Shown here: positions 45,231 through 56,769 of the stretch, piece after piece | Layout: every line of letters starts with the position of its first letter | How positions within the stretch are numbered: position 1 is the stretch's first letter | Origin: [Phialemoniopsis] sp. UDSM-2020 | Lineage: Eukaryota > Ascomycota > Sordariomycetes > Thyridiales > Thyridiaceae | Assembly (NCBI GenBank): GCA_018873225.1 | Contig: JAEILZ010000001.1 | Location: 7,502,001-7,566,000 of the forward strand | Reading direction: 5' to 3' | Length of the DNA: 64,000 bases | Position numbers and translations under genes: made by a program | The notes under the pieces: generated by a model | Seen by the model: only the letters and a program-made list of their open reading frames with translations | Database searches by the model: none | What the model was told of the DNA's origin: nothing

Positions 45231-46436
45231 ATGGTCTCGTCTCGCCAACTGTTCTTGGCCTCGCTGTCAGTGACGAGTCAGTGTCTCTTGGTTCATGCCA
45301 CGTACGACACCACGGAGACGCACGACTTCACCACAACGATATGCCCTGAGGATCCGCCGACTCAGTCTCCTACAGCATATTCGACGACCACACTAGAGAC
45401 TTCTTCTTCGGGATGGTCGCAATATCCCACGAGCGGACAAGCGACCACGGAACCGTCGTCGTGCCTTGCGAGCACCATTACTAGCATCATCACGCTCGTG
45501 CCTACCACAGCAACATGCGATGCCTCGACAACGACTCTGACGGTCACGGCTCAGCCATCATTCTGCAATGCTACAGTTTCGGTGTCTACCACCACCGTCA
45601 CGGACAAAGTAACCGCAAAGCCAAGTACGGTCACTCGTGAGATTACAAAGACTAGGACGAAGACAGAGACAAAGACCGCGACAAAGACGGAAAAGTGGTC
45701 GTGCGTGCCTACTCCCGACATCCCAACCCTCAAGTGCGACCGTTTCGGCTACTTGATACAGCGGGCCACCCTCTATCGCGTGGACCTCGCTACCGGCAAG
45801 GACACCGTCGTCGCGCGCACCGTCGGTGACGGCAGCAACATCAATGCCCTGGCCTACAACAGCCTGGACAACTTCATGTACGGCCGGCAGGAGGGCAAGA
45901 ACCAGCTGATCCGCATCGCCTCGAACGGCAAGTCCGAGGTCGTTGGCAAGATGCCCACCGATGCCGCTGCATACGTTGGCGACATCGACGCAGATGGCTA
46001 CTACTGGTATGCCGTCGGAGGACACCACTGGTTCAAGGTCGACCTGAGGCCCGGATCACCCACTTACGGCAAGCTCGTCGACAAGGGAGCGCTCGGCAAG
46101 CCAGACGGCACTGTCGCCGACTGGGTCTACATCCCCAACGGCGGCGACTTTCTCTACTCCATCGCTACCGGTGTCCGCGGCGGTACCGATCTGGTGCGCT
46201 TCAACATGAAGAAGCCGAAGTGGGAGGTCATTGCTCACTACAGCCTGGCTCTGGACCAGGTCGGTGCACTCTACGGGATGAACGACAAGCCGGGCACGAT
46301 CTTTGGTTCAGAGAACTCGAGTGGGCATATCTATGCTTTCCCTCTCGATGGTTCTAAACCGAAGAAGGTTTCCAATGGACCACCTTCACACTACAACGAT
46401 GGCGCTCGTTGTGTCAAGAACATAGTCAAGACGTAA
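45231..46436 (+). CDS. Secreted Ser/Thr-rich surface protein with DUF6923-like domain, 401 aa
   Basis: Single exon. The N-terminus MVSSRQLFLASLSVTSQCLL is a signal peptide. Residues about 30-165 are Ser/Thr/Pro-rich with TTT repeats and a KTRTKTETKTATKTEK stretch, likely heavily O-glycosylated. The C-terminal 230 residues resemble a propeller-type domain seen in fungal surface proteins (DUF6923-like): CDRFGYLIQRATLYRVDLATG, then NALAYNSLDNFMYG, VGDIDADGYYWY, VADWVYIPNGGDFLYS. Cysteines at both ends of the domain may pair. A cell-wall or extracellular adhesion role is inferred; no GPI signal is seen. An upstream in-frame start at 45192 is possible but lacks a better context. Confidence 0.8.
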   Translation: MVSSRQLFLASLSVTSQCLLVHATYDTTETHDFTTTICPEDPPTQSPTAYSTTTLETSSSGWSQYPTSGQATTEPSSCLASTITSIITLVPTTATCDASTTTLTVTAQPSFCNATVSVSTTTVTDKVTAKPSTVTREITKTRTKTETKTATKTEKWSCVPTPDIPTLKCDRFGYLIQRATLYRVDLATGKDTVVARTVGDGSNINALAYNSLDNFMYGRQEGKNQLIRIASNGKSEVVGKMPTDAAAYVGDIDADGYYWYAVGGHHWFKVDLRPGSPTYGKLVDKGALGKPDGTVADWVYIPNGGDFLYSIATGVRGGTDLVRFNMKKPKWEVIAHYSLALDQVGALYGMNDKPGTIFGSENSSGHIYAFPLDGSKPKKVSNGPPSHYNDGARCVKNIVKT

Positions 46437-46649
46437 ATCAGGAAGCAACGTGGTCTAAACGTGTAGCTATGGCTCATCCTTGGGCTATTTACGCCGAAAA
46501 TATCTCATATAGACAATCTGTAATGCTAATGAAAGCCAACACAACGACATGGTACATTTGACGGCATGGCGATTATCTTTAAAGTATCCTAATTAGTACC
46601 TCTGAGAATAGTCGACTACATAACCCGCGTCGTGATTAAAGGCCTATAA

Positions 46650-48651
46650 TCACACTGACACCCCCTTTCTCGGCGTGAAGACCAGCTTGAGTTCAGGGAG
46701 TGCAAGTGTGAAGGTATCCCTCTGGCCCTCCACAAACCTATGAGGATCCTGTGCAGCTGCGAAGGCCAAATCATAGCGATGGACGAGATGCGCAGTGACG
46801 TATCGCACCTCCACCAGGCCCAGCTGCTTTCCGATACACGAATATCGCCCAGTAGAGAACGGTACATACACGGAGGCATCTTTGGTCAGCTCTTTCCTCG
46901 TAGTCCAGCGCTCAGGAATGAACTCGGCGGGTCGTTCGAAGCATCGTTGATCTGTGCGACACAGTGAAGATTAGTTGTACAGGCCTAACATGGTGGTAAA
47001 GCCAATGTGGGAAATGGTGTAACCTACCCCTGAACATTGTGTAACTCGGAATTTGGACAATGGTGTTGCCCGGTACAAAGGTTTCGCCGATCTGCAGTCC
47101 GTCCGGGCCAGTCATTCTTTGGACACCGGAAGGAACTGGTGGGTGCAAGCGAAGAGTTTCGTTGATGACCGCGTTGAGGTGCTCCAATTTAGATAACGCC
47201 ATCATGTCCTTCTCTCGTCCATCATCGAACAAAGGGTCGACCTCCTGCTGAAGCTGCTTCACACAGTCTGGACGAGAGGCTAACTCGTAGAACAAGCACG
47301 AGAGTGTTGCTGCTGTGGTGTCGCTGCAAACCGAGTAAGCATTAACGTCCGGTTTACTTGTTTGGTGAAGCACTGTCTTACCTTCCCGCAACAGCGATGA
47401 CAAGGGCATCGCCGAGAAGGTTCAGATCATCTTGCTTGGTAGGCGGCGACAAGCTGTTGTAGCTCTCGAGAAGCCATGAGAAAACGTCAGGACGGTCAGG
47501 GGTATTCTGCAACTGTCAGATAAATCGTTCCATTCATTCTGGAGGTGGTAGACACACCTTCTTCCTCTCCTCCACCTGAGCTGAGACCCAGTACCAGAAC
47601 TTGTTGTTTTCGGCATTGAGGATAGGAGTCATTTTGAAGATGGGGAATAGCCACAGCATATGGCTGAACATGCCGACAGCGTCCATGAAACCGTGTAGGG
47701 CTGTCATGAAGTAATGCTTGACACCGTCCCGGATCATGTGGAATGACTTCCCAAAAGCCAAGTCGCCCATCACATCAAAGCTGTAAAAGTTGAACCAGTC
47801 AGTGACATTGATTGGTTGGCCCTCCATCTTTGCAACTTGTTGGAACAAGTCTTCGGCATGATTGATGACGCGGGGTTCGTAGTCTCGCAGTGCTATGACA
47901 TCTAGTCAGTATCAGGGAAGTTCAGGTAATACCAAGGCCGACGTACCCTTTGCGCTGAAGCCGCGGTCCCATACTTGTCGGCGCTTCCGATGCTCCGCTT
48001 TGTCACGAATCATCTGGATTGGTACCATGGGGTGATGCTGCACCGCGTACCAAGGGCCTTTGATGCAGGTCGTGGAGTTGCCATGTATTAGTGAGACTGC
48101 CTTCGGGTCATTTATCGATAGTTCCGTCGGGCCTACGAGTGGAATGAGTCTTTGAATACCGTTTCTCGTAGTTTCCATCGACACTTACCAACTCGGACGT
48201 AGTCTCCGTACTTTTGATGAAGGTTTTGAATCTCCTTATGAAGTAAGAGTTTCTTCATCGAGAGACTGGCGATATAGATGTTGGAAAATCGGGCTAAGAA
48301 GGGCCCGGGGAAGTGGCAGAGTCGGTGAAAGATGCCCCTGTACACCAGCATACTCGATACTAATCCTGCGATCAAGAGTCCCAAGACCCGAGCTACTACA
48401 CCGGCTGCAGATAGCACTGAGAAATATACTTCTGGCAGCGCGTACAGCAGCATGGCAGTGGTGACGGCGTGGATGAGTGCTGTGCCAAGGATGAGTCGCA
48501 CGGTAGCAAGGTCCCATTCGCCGACACGAAACAACGACAAATGTAAGACGACGCCGACAACGAAGGCCGTAACTGAAGCGGCCATGCCGTCGAGATTAAC
48601 CATGGCGTCTTCAATAGTCCATGAGGACCCAGGAAACATCGGTAATCTCAT
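46650..48651 (-). CDS. Cytochrome P450 monooxygenase, 568 aa
   Basis: Exons 48189-48651, 47947-48132, 47558-47892, 47382-47506, 47028-47323 and 46650-46951. The N-terminus has several hydrophobic segments (about residues 25-125) before RLCHFPGPFLARFSN, longer than the usual single anchor. The I-helix is AVAGSDTTAA, with the oxygen-activation Thr. ExxR is NETLRLHPP, PERW is present, and the heme loop is VPFSTGRYSCIGKQLG with the Cys thiolate ligand. The Arg two residues before the Cys in the usual loop is replaced by Tyr (GRYSCIG). It is an ER-bound monooxygenase needing a reductase partner; the substrate is unknown. Its aldehyde dehydrogenase and bZIP neighbours suggest a small metabolic cluster. 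Confidence 0.93.
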
Positions 48652-49342
48652 CTTGAGACTCAGGACCCTAAGGAAAACAAAAACGTGTGGCGTATGAGAC
48701 TGCTACAATGCTATAAGCAAATCTCAACGCGTTACATCAGTGCATTTATATCTCCTGCCAATACCTATCACCCCACAAAAGTAGCTTCACTCGTCGTGTC
48801 GACCTGTTTGAATCATACGCATGCTGACTGGCCTGGATGTGCGAGTGTCAGAGTGTCTGACTCGGCATCGAGAGCAACGCGTGTGGGTCCATGACGGGAA
48901 CAACTGTACCCTAACAAGGGGCTCTTGCTCTACCCCCTTGCCTGGCATGTGGGTGTCAGAAATGTTGACGGTTTTGGATTGATCTCTACCCACATTACTA
49001 ACAAGCTGAACGATTCATATGCGCTTAGGTAGTTGGATAATCCTGGGTGGTCAGTTATGAATTGAGGTACACCGAGAAGGCAAAACGTCAAGTAGACTGC
49101 CACCCACTTGAATGGACAAGGGGGGATCGCGGCTTACTATGGTCCGTTGCTTTCTCTTCCTTGGAGAACAACCTGGGACGGTTGATAACCTGCAGGTTGA
49201 TATTTATAGTCAGCGGCACTGGTCACACCGCTCGAAATTGAAGCAGGGGTTGGACGGATCTCCGAAGACATTTGGAACTGATATACATTAAATGAAGGAT
49301 CAAGTCTCTACTAGCTGGAAAACCTATCTACTGAACGCTGAA
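48652..49342. other. Intergenic between P450 and aldehyde dehydrogenase genes, with a MITE copy
   Basis: 690 bp. It holds a full-length inverted-repeat element at 48946-49110. No gene is supported in the rest. Confidence 0.5.
48946..49110 (-). mobile_element. MITE-like element, copy C (165 bp)
   Basis: The left end CATGTGGGTGTCAGAAATGTTGACGG pairs with the right end CTGCCACCCACTTG. The interior is the inverted shared core, with GCGCTTAGGTAGTTGGATAATC. The flanking 5-mers are CCTGG and AATGG, so the target duplication is lost or mutated here. Confidence 0.85.
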
Positions 49343-51287
49343 TCACTTCTTTAAATGCAAAGTTTGTGTGTTGCAGTAGGCCTTCAACCCGTCTGTACCC
49401 CATTCCGACCCGAGCCCGCTCTGTTTATGCCCACCAAATGTCGCGTCAGGCCGGAGCTCAAGGTGTGTATTCACCCACACAGTGCCCGCTTCAAGCTGCT
49501 TAGCAAGACTGGAAGCTCTGGCCAGATCCTTTGACCAAACCGAAGCCCCGAGACCTACAGGTGTGTTGTTTGCACGCCGGACAACTTCTTCGTCTGTATC
49601 CCATTTGAGCAAGGGCAGGATGGGACCTGTGCACATCTTAGCTGACATGTAAACATTGGATGAGATTCTGAGGCGTTCGCCTTACCGAATGGCTCGTCAG
49701 TGACGACCTGTGCCGTGTCTGGAGGATTGTCGACGACAACTGGTCTGACAAAATACCCTCTGCCAATGTCTGCGGCTGGTGCGAGGGAACTTTGTCCCGT
49801 GGAGACTTTGAGCTTGGATCGCTCGATCTCCTGGAGGAACGACTTGACTCGATCATACTGCAGGCGGTTCTGTATTGGCCCTAGATTCACGCCATCCTTC
49901 TTCCCGTCACCAACAAGGTAGTTGCTGAGACAAGCCACAACTGCTTCGAGGAACTCCTCGTAAATTTTGGAGTGCACATAAACACGCTTTATGGCAGCGC
50001 ATATCTTCCGGTTCTTGTTAGTCAACAGGTCTACAACGTTCGAGTTGTTCGCTTACCTGACCCGAGTTGAGGAAGGCGAGTAGTGTAACCTACAGTGACA
50101 GTGTTAGAACCAACATCAGCTTATTGAAGCTTGACAAACACACCTTCTCTGCTGTCTCTTTCACGTCGACATCTTGACAGACAATAGCAGGATCATTACC
50201 GCCCCTTGTGACTTGATTCAGCATCCTGCAGCACGGATCTACGAGTCTTTACTCACAGTTCGAGCGTGACGCGCTTCAATGTCTTGCTGCAACTCTCCAT
50301 CACGCGCTTACCTGTCGCTGTGGACCCCGTGAAGCTGATCTTGTCAATGCCAGGATGTGAGGTGATCCACGGCCCCAAGTGGTCATCTCCACTAAGAACC
50401 TGGAACACACCAGCTGGGAAGAAGCGCTGGGCTAGCTCGCCCAATTTGAGACCACAGTATGGCGTGAACGGCCTGCGACGGGGGTGTTAAGGTAAACTTC
50501 TGTGATCGTCGATTTCGGGGTGTCTTACGAAGGCTTCATGATGAGCGCATTTCCTGTGACGAGAGCTGGCGCGATCTTGCCACATGCTACATCACATATC
50601 AGTAACAGTCTCTGTAAGGGAGAGCGACTATCTCACCTAGCATGAGTGGATCTGAAAATGACATGGTCAGCAAAAGCGACTGTCATATTTCCCGAGCATG
50701 GACTCACAGTTCCAGGGTACGATCGCCGCTGCGACTCCTGCGCATTGATGAGTAGGGCAATACGCAAAGTTACAGCAGGGAACTCACCGAGAGGAGTATA
50801 ACGAGTAACGACAAGCTTATCGCTGGAGTCTTCAACCACCTCCTCGGGGAAAGGTAGCCGCGCTTGCACTCGTAACCACAGCGCTCCATTATCAACCTCG
50901 CCGAGGGCAATTGGGAGCTAGGACCAGGTTAACTATGCCTGCAAAGTAACATCAATCTTCACTCACCGGTTTTCCCTGTTCTCTGACGAGCATCTCCGCG
51001 AACGAGCTTTTCATAGACTCTAAGGCGTCTGCAAAGTCGAGGACAGCCTTTTGCCGCTCCGCAAGGGGTGTTTGCGCCCAAGACGGGGCGGCATGTCTGG
51101 CTGCAGCTACAGCTGCATCGAGATCCTCTTGAGTGGAGAGAGGGACACTGGGAAGATCCTCAAGAGTGGACGGGTTAGTTCCATGAATTTTCTGGACGGT
51201 CGTAACTTTCTCGCCATTGATGATATTGAAAAATCCATCAAAGTCAACCAAATGGCCAGACTCTGTGCCGTTCGTATACAATGTCAT
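49343..51287 (-). CDS. Aldehyde dehydrogenase family (NAD(P)-dependent), 488 aa, ten exons
   Basis: Exons: 50967-51287, 50788-50917, 50708-50737, 50637-50651, 50529-50586, 50257-50472, 50144-50204, 50057-50089, 49686-50004, 49343-49626. The ALDH landmarks are all present after splicing: VAAAIVPWN, KPSPFTPYCGLKLGEL, the cofactor loop ISFTGSTATGKRVME, VTLELGGNDP with the general-base Glu, LNSGQICAAIKRVYV with the nucleophilic Cys, and FGPILPLLKWDTDEE near the end. It oxidises an aldehyde to the acid. The gene is cut into unusually small exons of 15, 30, 33, 58 and 61 nt around the active site. Start ATG 51287. It lies beside a P450 whose aldehyde products it could process. Confidence 0.9.
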
Positions 51288-51649
51288 GACGATAGATTCT
51301 GCGATACTGCGTGTTCCCGGCGAGATTGTCACGATGTCTCATTCGTGGTGACAAATATTGGGGCGTAGTCCTGGTTATGTCTCCAACAGGCGGCGCCAAG
51401 TTCCGATCGAGTCGTTCTGGTCGACTCGGCCGTCGTCAAGCTAACGCCACCACATATCCTGACTACGAAATTAATGACTCCGACCATTGGAAGCAGCGGA
51501 CAAGCTTCTACCGATTACCAAAACTAATACAAGCTTGATTCCATGGTCTCATGGGTATTTTGATGCACTATATAATCATGGCAATCGCCAAATAAGCTAG
51601 AATATGAATTCATGTCTTGAGAGCTCGAGGTCCTTTCTTTCTCTTGTTC

Positions 51650-51768
51650 TTTTCCCTTTTCCCTTTTCCCTTTTCCCTTTTCCCTTTTCCCTTTTCCCTT
51701 TTCCCTTTTCCCTTTTCCCTTTTCCCTTTTCCCTTTTCCCTTTTCCCTTTTCCCTTTTCCCTTTTCCC
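51650..51768. repeat. TTTTCCC heptamer array, 17 perfect units
   Basis: A 119-bp array of period 7, immediately followed by a degenerate CTTTTT/CTTTG stretch and then the hexamer array. Confidence 0.95.
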
Positions 51769-51807
51769 TTTTTCTTTTTCTTTTTCTTTGTCTTTGTCTT
51801 TGTGTTT

Positions 51808-51927
51808 TTCGATTTCGATTTCGATTTCGATTTCGATTTCGATTTCGATTTCGATTTCGATTTCGATTTCGATTTCGATTTCGATTTCGATTTCGATTTC
51901 GATTTCGATTTCGATTTCGATTTCGAT
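51808..51927. repeat. TTCGAT hexamer array, 20 perfect units
   Basis: A 120-bp array of period 6 with no visible mismatch. In its reading frames it would encode Phe-Asp, Ile-Ser or, on the other strand, Lys-Ser repeats. The frame across it is an artefact of the repeat. It is not the common fungal telomere repeat (TTAGGG). Confidence 0.95.
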
Positions 51928-52215
51928 TTTTCCATTTCGTTCTCTCCTTTCAATTTCTTCTCCCTGGGCAAGAGTGATCCCTGGCCACGAGTGACACTGG
52001 GCATTGACCCTTGGATTGGATTGGACTGTTAGCTACTACGGTGTGCGTCTAGTCACATAATCAATTTGGCAGAAAGAGGACTCGAAGAGGTACATTAATC
52101 ATAGTCAGAATGTATTGTACACCAGTGCAGACCAAATAGATGTACAAGACACTATCAATCTAAGGGCCTATCAAACAGCTGCATGGTCGTCCGAGCTCAT
52201 GCGGGGCTGCTTCAA

Positions 52216-53801
52216 TCATACTACAGCGTTTTCGTTTACAAGCTTGTCATATTTCCTGCCTTCAGAATGTTCGTGAGAAGTAGAGACACCCCAAGGCCCA
52301 TTCGAAGGCATGAGAGCCTTGACGCTGAGAGGTCGGCCGGGGCCGGTTGGGAACGCGGGAATGTCGCTATAAAGCTCGGGCCATCGAGCAAAGATGTCGC
52401 TGGTCATTGTCCATGCGTTGATGTCTCGCACGCGGCGCTCAAAGGCTTCAGAGAGACTGAATTGGCCTGTCTCAATATTCACAGCGTAGGCGTCGCGGAA
52501 TTCGAACGGCCAGAGGAGACGTAGACACGAGGCGAAAAGGTGCCAGAAGATGTTGGCACAGTATCGATGCTGGAAGAAGATGAACCGCTCACGAAGTCCT
52601 GGCCTGTTATAGGGGTTAGCGTCAACTAGGAAGGACCAAGGAGATGGCTCGTCGTGTGTCCCGGGGGTTCCCTTACCAGACAAAGAAATCGATGGCATAG
52701 GAGTGTGATATAGTCTGGGATGGTCTGTGGCTGGTTAGCTGGTTCCGGAGATCAAAGTAAATCCCGGTGTGCTTGCCTTTCGAGATACCAGGGTGGTACA
52801 ATTATATGACGGTTGTCAGTGGGGTCGTAATGGTAAAGCAAAAGGCTATGCATGAGTCTGAGTATCGCAAGCCTCTCTACTTTGCCGCAGGTGTGGAATA
52901 GATTCTCATCGATCTGGCGCAACTTATTCCACAAGGGAGGTAGTGTTGCAACACGTGCCTCAACCGCGTCCCAGCCGTGTAGAACGGCTCGGACTGGAAT
53001 ATCCTGCTGCCAGTCGCGGTCGGGCTGGAAGCCGTCCCCTTGCGAGTCGACTGGAGGGGTGAGCACTGCGTTTGCTAGCCTCCACAAGTTGCGGTCCGTG
53101 GAAGGGGCAGGAGGGCCACTGCCGGGATGGCAACCGCAGCCAGGGGTTGAAGTGGGCACGATGGGGTCGTTGCAAGACGGTGATCCTGACATGATCTCGT
53201 CAAGGCTAGCATCGAAAATACCGTCTAAGAATGGGCCGAGATTGCCTGTCGGAAAGGAAGGCATCGCATCCATCAGGGTGGTCGAAAAACTCTCTTCGGC
53301 CGGCTCGTAGACGAGTCCCGGATCGACCGAGGGCGGAAGACTATGGATAGAAGAATCGACATCCAGTGAAAAGTCTAGCTGGTTTGAGCTCGATCCGTCC
53401 TCGCTTGGTGTTGCTGCAATTGTGGTAGATAGCTGCCGAGGAGAGGATGTCGTCGAACCAGGGTGGTCTTCGCGGGCGAGATAATCTCTGATGGAGGTGC
53501 CGAGCTTCTTCAAAAGGGTCGTTACGGCGTCTCTCTCCTTGGTGACTTCTTTCAAGGACTGGGTCAGTGAGTTGACTTGCCCGCTTGGGTCTTTGTCCCG
53601 TAGCTCGTCGACGAGCTTTTCGAGGTCGGCAATACGGTTCTTGGTTCTCTCTCGGGCTAGCCGTTGTGCTTTCCTGTCCAGTTCTCGTTTCTTCAAGCGG
53701 CGCGAGGATACCGCCGCCGATCCCTTTGCGCCCGCGGCAACATCAGCGTCCTCGGTTGCCGAAATTTCGCCTCGACGCGGTCGATTCTGTGCCTGGGCCA
53801 T
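52216..53801 (-). CDS. bZIP transcription factor of the DUF3425 type, 486 aa
   Basis: Exons 52777-53801, 52677-52724 and 52216-52603. The basic region SRRLKKRELDRKAQRLARERTKNRIADLEKLVDELR contains the bZIP DNA-contact motif (R..DRKAQR.AR.R), followed by heptad leucines. The C-terminal domain has DRNLWRLANAVLTP, IPVRAVLHGWDAVEA, then LPPLWNKLRQIDENLF, IPDYI-like SQTISHSYAIDFFVWPGLRERFI and FWHLFASCLRLLWPFEF, the pattern of fungal DUF3425 proteins. The first intron has a GC donor (AAG|GCAAGC...ACAG); the alternatives shift the frame and lose the domain. The ATG at 53801 begins MAQAQNRPRRGEIS. It may regulate the adjacent metabolic genes, by inference. Confidence 0.85.
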
Positions 53802-54851
53802 GACGGACTTCGGGGTTCCGGATGAAATGGAATACGGGGTGAAAGCATGAATGATTCTGCGCCTCAATACCTAGGACATATCCTGATCATGATCACACGA
53901 AGGGGAACAAAGAAGGATTGGAAATACCACTGACCCTAGAGGCATGTCTATCTGCCCGCCGGGTCGGCTTTGACGTGTGGGGGCACCAAGAGCAGCCCTT
54001 CTGGGGAGTGTGCGGGGAATGGAGGGTGACTAGCAGGCGCTATCCCCAGATTCTAGGCATGAGACGCGTCAAATTTGCCCACAGCTGAACCACTAATCAG
54101 TATTTGGGTAGATCGACAAAACTAGTAGAGGGGAGTTCGGCCACTCTGACTCTGCCTTGTCGAGTCAGACTGCGCGGCATTAAACTCATCTTGCTGGCGT
54201 AATGGAGGGTGGTTCCGTACTGCGGCGTCTACAGGAGAAGCGATGCAGGTGGGTTACTGCCTTCCATTGCTCTTACTCGATGCCTCATCGTTTCATTGAT
54301 CCTTCCAGACATGTGCACACCTGGCTCGCAATAGCTCGTGACCTACCTAGGTAGGTGCCCATGTACCTAGGTAGGTAGGTAGGGAAGGTCGTGGGTGACA
54401 GAATCGTTGACGGTTTGACTTCGTGATGTACCTAGGTACCTCGATCCATGACTGATCACACAGGATTATCCCACTATCTAAGCGCATATTGATCGCTCAG
54501 CTTGTTAGTGATCTGGGTAGAGATTGATTCCAAGCCGTCAACCTTTCTGACATTGACCCACCTGGGAAGGTGATAGTGTATGCTGCTTTCCCAACCTGCG
54601 CAGCCAGCTCGCAACATGGCAGGTATTGAGGACCAAGATCTTCCCAAACAAGCAGTTTCAGTGTTGACAAACTGACCAACCCTTGCCGTTCATGCTTTGG
54701 CCCTGGCCTTTGCTTTTGCCTACTTCAAATCCATGCAATCATCTCATCTCCAGCTCTATGCATCTCCCATCTCCAAACTTGATAGATTGCTCCATCTTGG
54801 ACCCTCAACACATAGACATATGCCACTCGCACTACATTCATAACTTCAGTC
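53802..54851. other. Intergenic with a MITE copy and CCTAGGTA repeats
   Basis: 1.05 kb between the divergent bZIP and transporter genes. It has CCTAGGTAGG-type short repeats at about 54347-54384 and a full inverted-repeat element at 54388-54564. No further gene is supported. Confidence 0.6.
54388..54564 (+). mobile_element. MITE-like element, copy D (177 bp)
   Basis: The left end GTCGTGGGTGACAGAATCGTTGACGG pairs imperfectly with the right end CCGTCAACC...GACCCACCTG. GGAAG flanks both sides (5-bp target duplication). The core GGATTATCCCACTATCTAAG is shared. It is about 12 bp longer than the others because of an internal CCTAGGTA-type insertion. Confidence 0.85.
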
Positions 54852-56769
54852 ATGGCTACGCAAGGCGAAAGTCACGAATTGCAAGACCTCGGCGGCAACC
54901 AGGTCCCGGCTGGAGTCCAAGGAGCCGAGCAGAACCAGCCGGACCCAGTACCACAGCAGAACCAGCCGGACCCGGTACCACAGCAGAACCAGCCGAACCC
55001 GGTACCAGCACAGAACACCGTCACTTACTACCAACATCCCAGCCCTTGCAGGTTCTGGGGATCCACTCTTGCGCTTTATCTTGGCATATTTGCCCTAGCC
55101 ATGGCACGTAGAGCAGAGCCGGACCAGACGCACCCATCATGTTACTAATTCGTGCATCAGGATACCACAGCAGTCGCCGCGGCCGAGCCAGCCATCACTA
55201 ACGACTTCAACTCTTTCAAACACATTGGTTGGTACGGCAGCGTCTACTATTTGGCGACTACTCTGGCCCAGTTTGTGTTCGGCCGGGCCTACTGGAGCCT
55301 TTCCAACCATTTTGAACACACCATCAAATTCTGCTACGGTGCAGCCATACTCATTCTGATCGCCGGGCTCGTGGTTTGCATTACCGCGGCCACTTCCGCC
55401 ACCCTAATCGTGGGTCGTGCGATAGCTGGCTTTGGCTGTGGTGGCCTTCTAAGCTTGTATATCTCAACAATTGACCATCTCGCCCGTGAAAATGGAAGCC
55501 CGCGAGCCTACCACACAGGACAGATATCACTGTTCAGCAACACTGCCAGTTTCGCCATGACGGTTGGTTATGCAACTGGTCCCGCAATCGGCGGAGTCTT
55601 GACTCACTATGTGGGCTGGCGCTCGATAGTACGTCACCCCTTAAGAGTCGACACTGAATGTCGCTGACAAGTCTTCACACAGTTCTGTACCGATTTGGTC
55701 TTAATCACGCTATCCTGTATCACGCTTCTCATCTGCCTCGAACCTCAAAACGTCACGAATATGCATGGCTCCTGGAGAAGCGTCTATCCTTTTGACATGA
55801 CGGTGCCTCTCCTGTTGTTCATTGGCGGCTTTGTTCCCATCATGTGTGTGATGCAGTTGTACGGATCGCCATATGCAATGTACGAACCGCAGATCTGGTT
55901 GCCTCTGTCCATATTCTGCATGGCTGCGCTTCTCTTCATTATCTTCTGCCGCGCGCATGTGGGGTCGCCCCTGAAGAAGCTTCTCAGGAATCCGAACCAA
56001 GACCGTTGGAGCCTGAGCAAAATAGGCCTCATTACCTATTGCTTCCTCACAAGCGGGTCCAGTTTTGCTTTACTCTATTATCTGCCCCTGTGAGTTAGGC
56101 CCAGGATTTGATGAGACTATGGAACTTGGCTTCCATCAAGAGGCGCGGGCCATGCCTTTTCCTCTACTTGAATCTCCTCATCTCGTTTCCTTTTTTGCTT
56201 CTACGCCCCCTGTTCAATCCTGCTTCCTCTTTTCGCTTTTCCATGATACTGACTCCTATCAGCTGGTTCCAGGTGGTGTTGCGTCAATCGCCCTTGCAGT
56301 CTAGCATTTGTCTTCTGCCTTTGGCTGTGGCCGGTCTCTTGTCGTCACTAGGCAGCAGCATTCTTTTCCATACCAGACGGTTTGCTATTGCATTGCCCTG
56401 GATCTCGTGGGGGTGCCTTCTTGCTGGCTCTTGGGCAGTGCAAAACTTTTTCGACCTCAACATGCAGCTCGTCGCCTGGCTTCTTACTCAGGGACTGTAC
56501 GGACTAGGCATGGGCTTTTGCCTTCACTTCCCTGCCATGGTCATGCAAAGAGCGATGCAGGGGGGAAAAACTCTCCTGGGATCGCAAATGGTTGTATTCA
56601 CTCAGACTTTCGCAGGGTGTGTACTGGCACCTGGATTCGCATCCCTAGACTAGGGCCAAGGCTAACAGCTCTGCAACGCTACAGGTTCTTCACCACGTCC
56701 GTGACCAGAGCAATATTCTCCGACCGACTCAACGCGACTATTGGTAATATGCCAGGGGTCAATCTGTAG
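54852..56769 (+). CDS. MFS transporter, apparently decaying (premature stop, odd donor)
   Basis: Exons 54852-55103, 55161-55628, 55683-56089, 56263-56616 and 56685-56769; 521 aa to a TAG at 56767. It has the 14-TM drug-transporter layout: FWGSTLALYLGIF, DTTAVAAAEPAI (motif C-like region of this group), RAIAGFGCGGLLSLYISTI, and CFLTSGSSFALLYYLPLWFQVVL. Two faults are visible. The frame continues past the TAG at 56767-56769 with a plausible final helix (WILACSFAGLAFFTLFMI) to a TGA at 56944-56946. Intron 1 also needs a GC donor with a weak context (ATG|GCACGT), which looks like a mutated GTACGT. The N-terminus contains three 9-residue NQPDPVPQQ repeats. It is either a pseudogene or a truncated 13-helix protein. 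Confidence 0.7.
54930..55010 (+). repeat. 27-bp tandem repeat, three units, coding
   Basis: Three in-frame units at 54930, 54957 and 54984, encoding NQPDPVPQQ-type repeats in the cytosolic N-terminal tail of the transporter. Confidence 0.85.

Larger units (their letters stand above)
51288..52215. other. Intergenic with two adjacent short-unit arrays
   Basis: 930 bp between the aldehyde dehydrogenase start and the bZIP stop codon. Apart from the heptamer and hexamer arrays at 51650-51927, nothing is supported; the 135- and 142-codon frames over the arrays are repeat-driven. Confidence 0.6.

Noticed and set aside
51650..51927. Telomeric repeat or internal telomere
   Set aside because: Units are TTTTCCC and TTCGAT, not TTAGGG or its complement.
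51597..52032. 135- to 142-codon frames with Lys-Ser, Phe-Asp or Ile-Ser runs
   Set aside because: Produced entirely by the heptamer and hexamer arrays, which keep several frames open on both strands.
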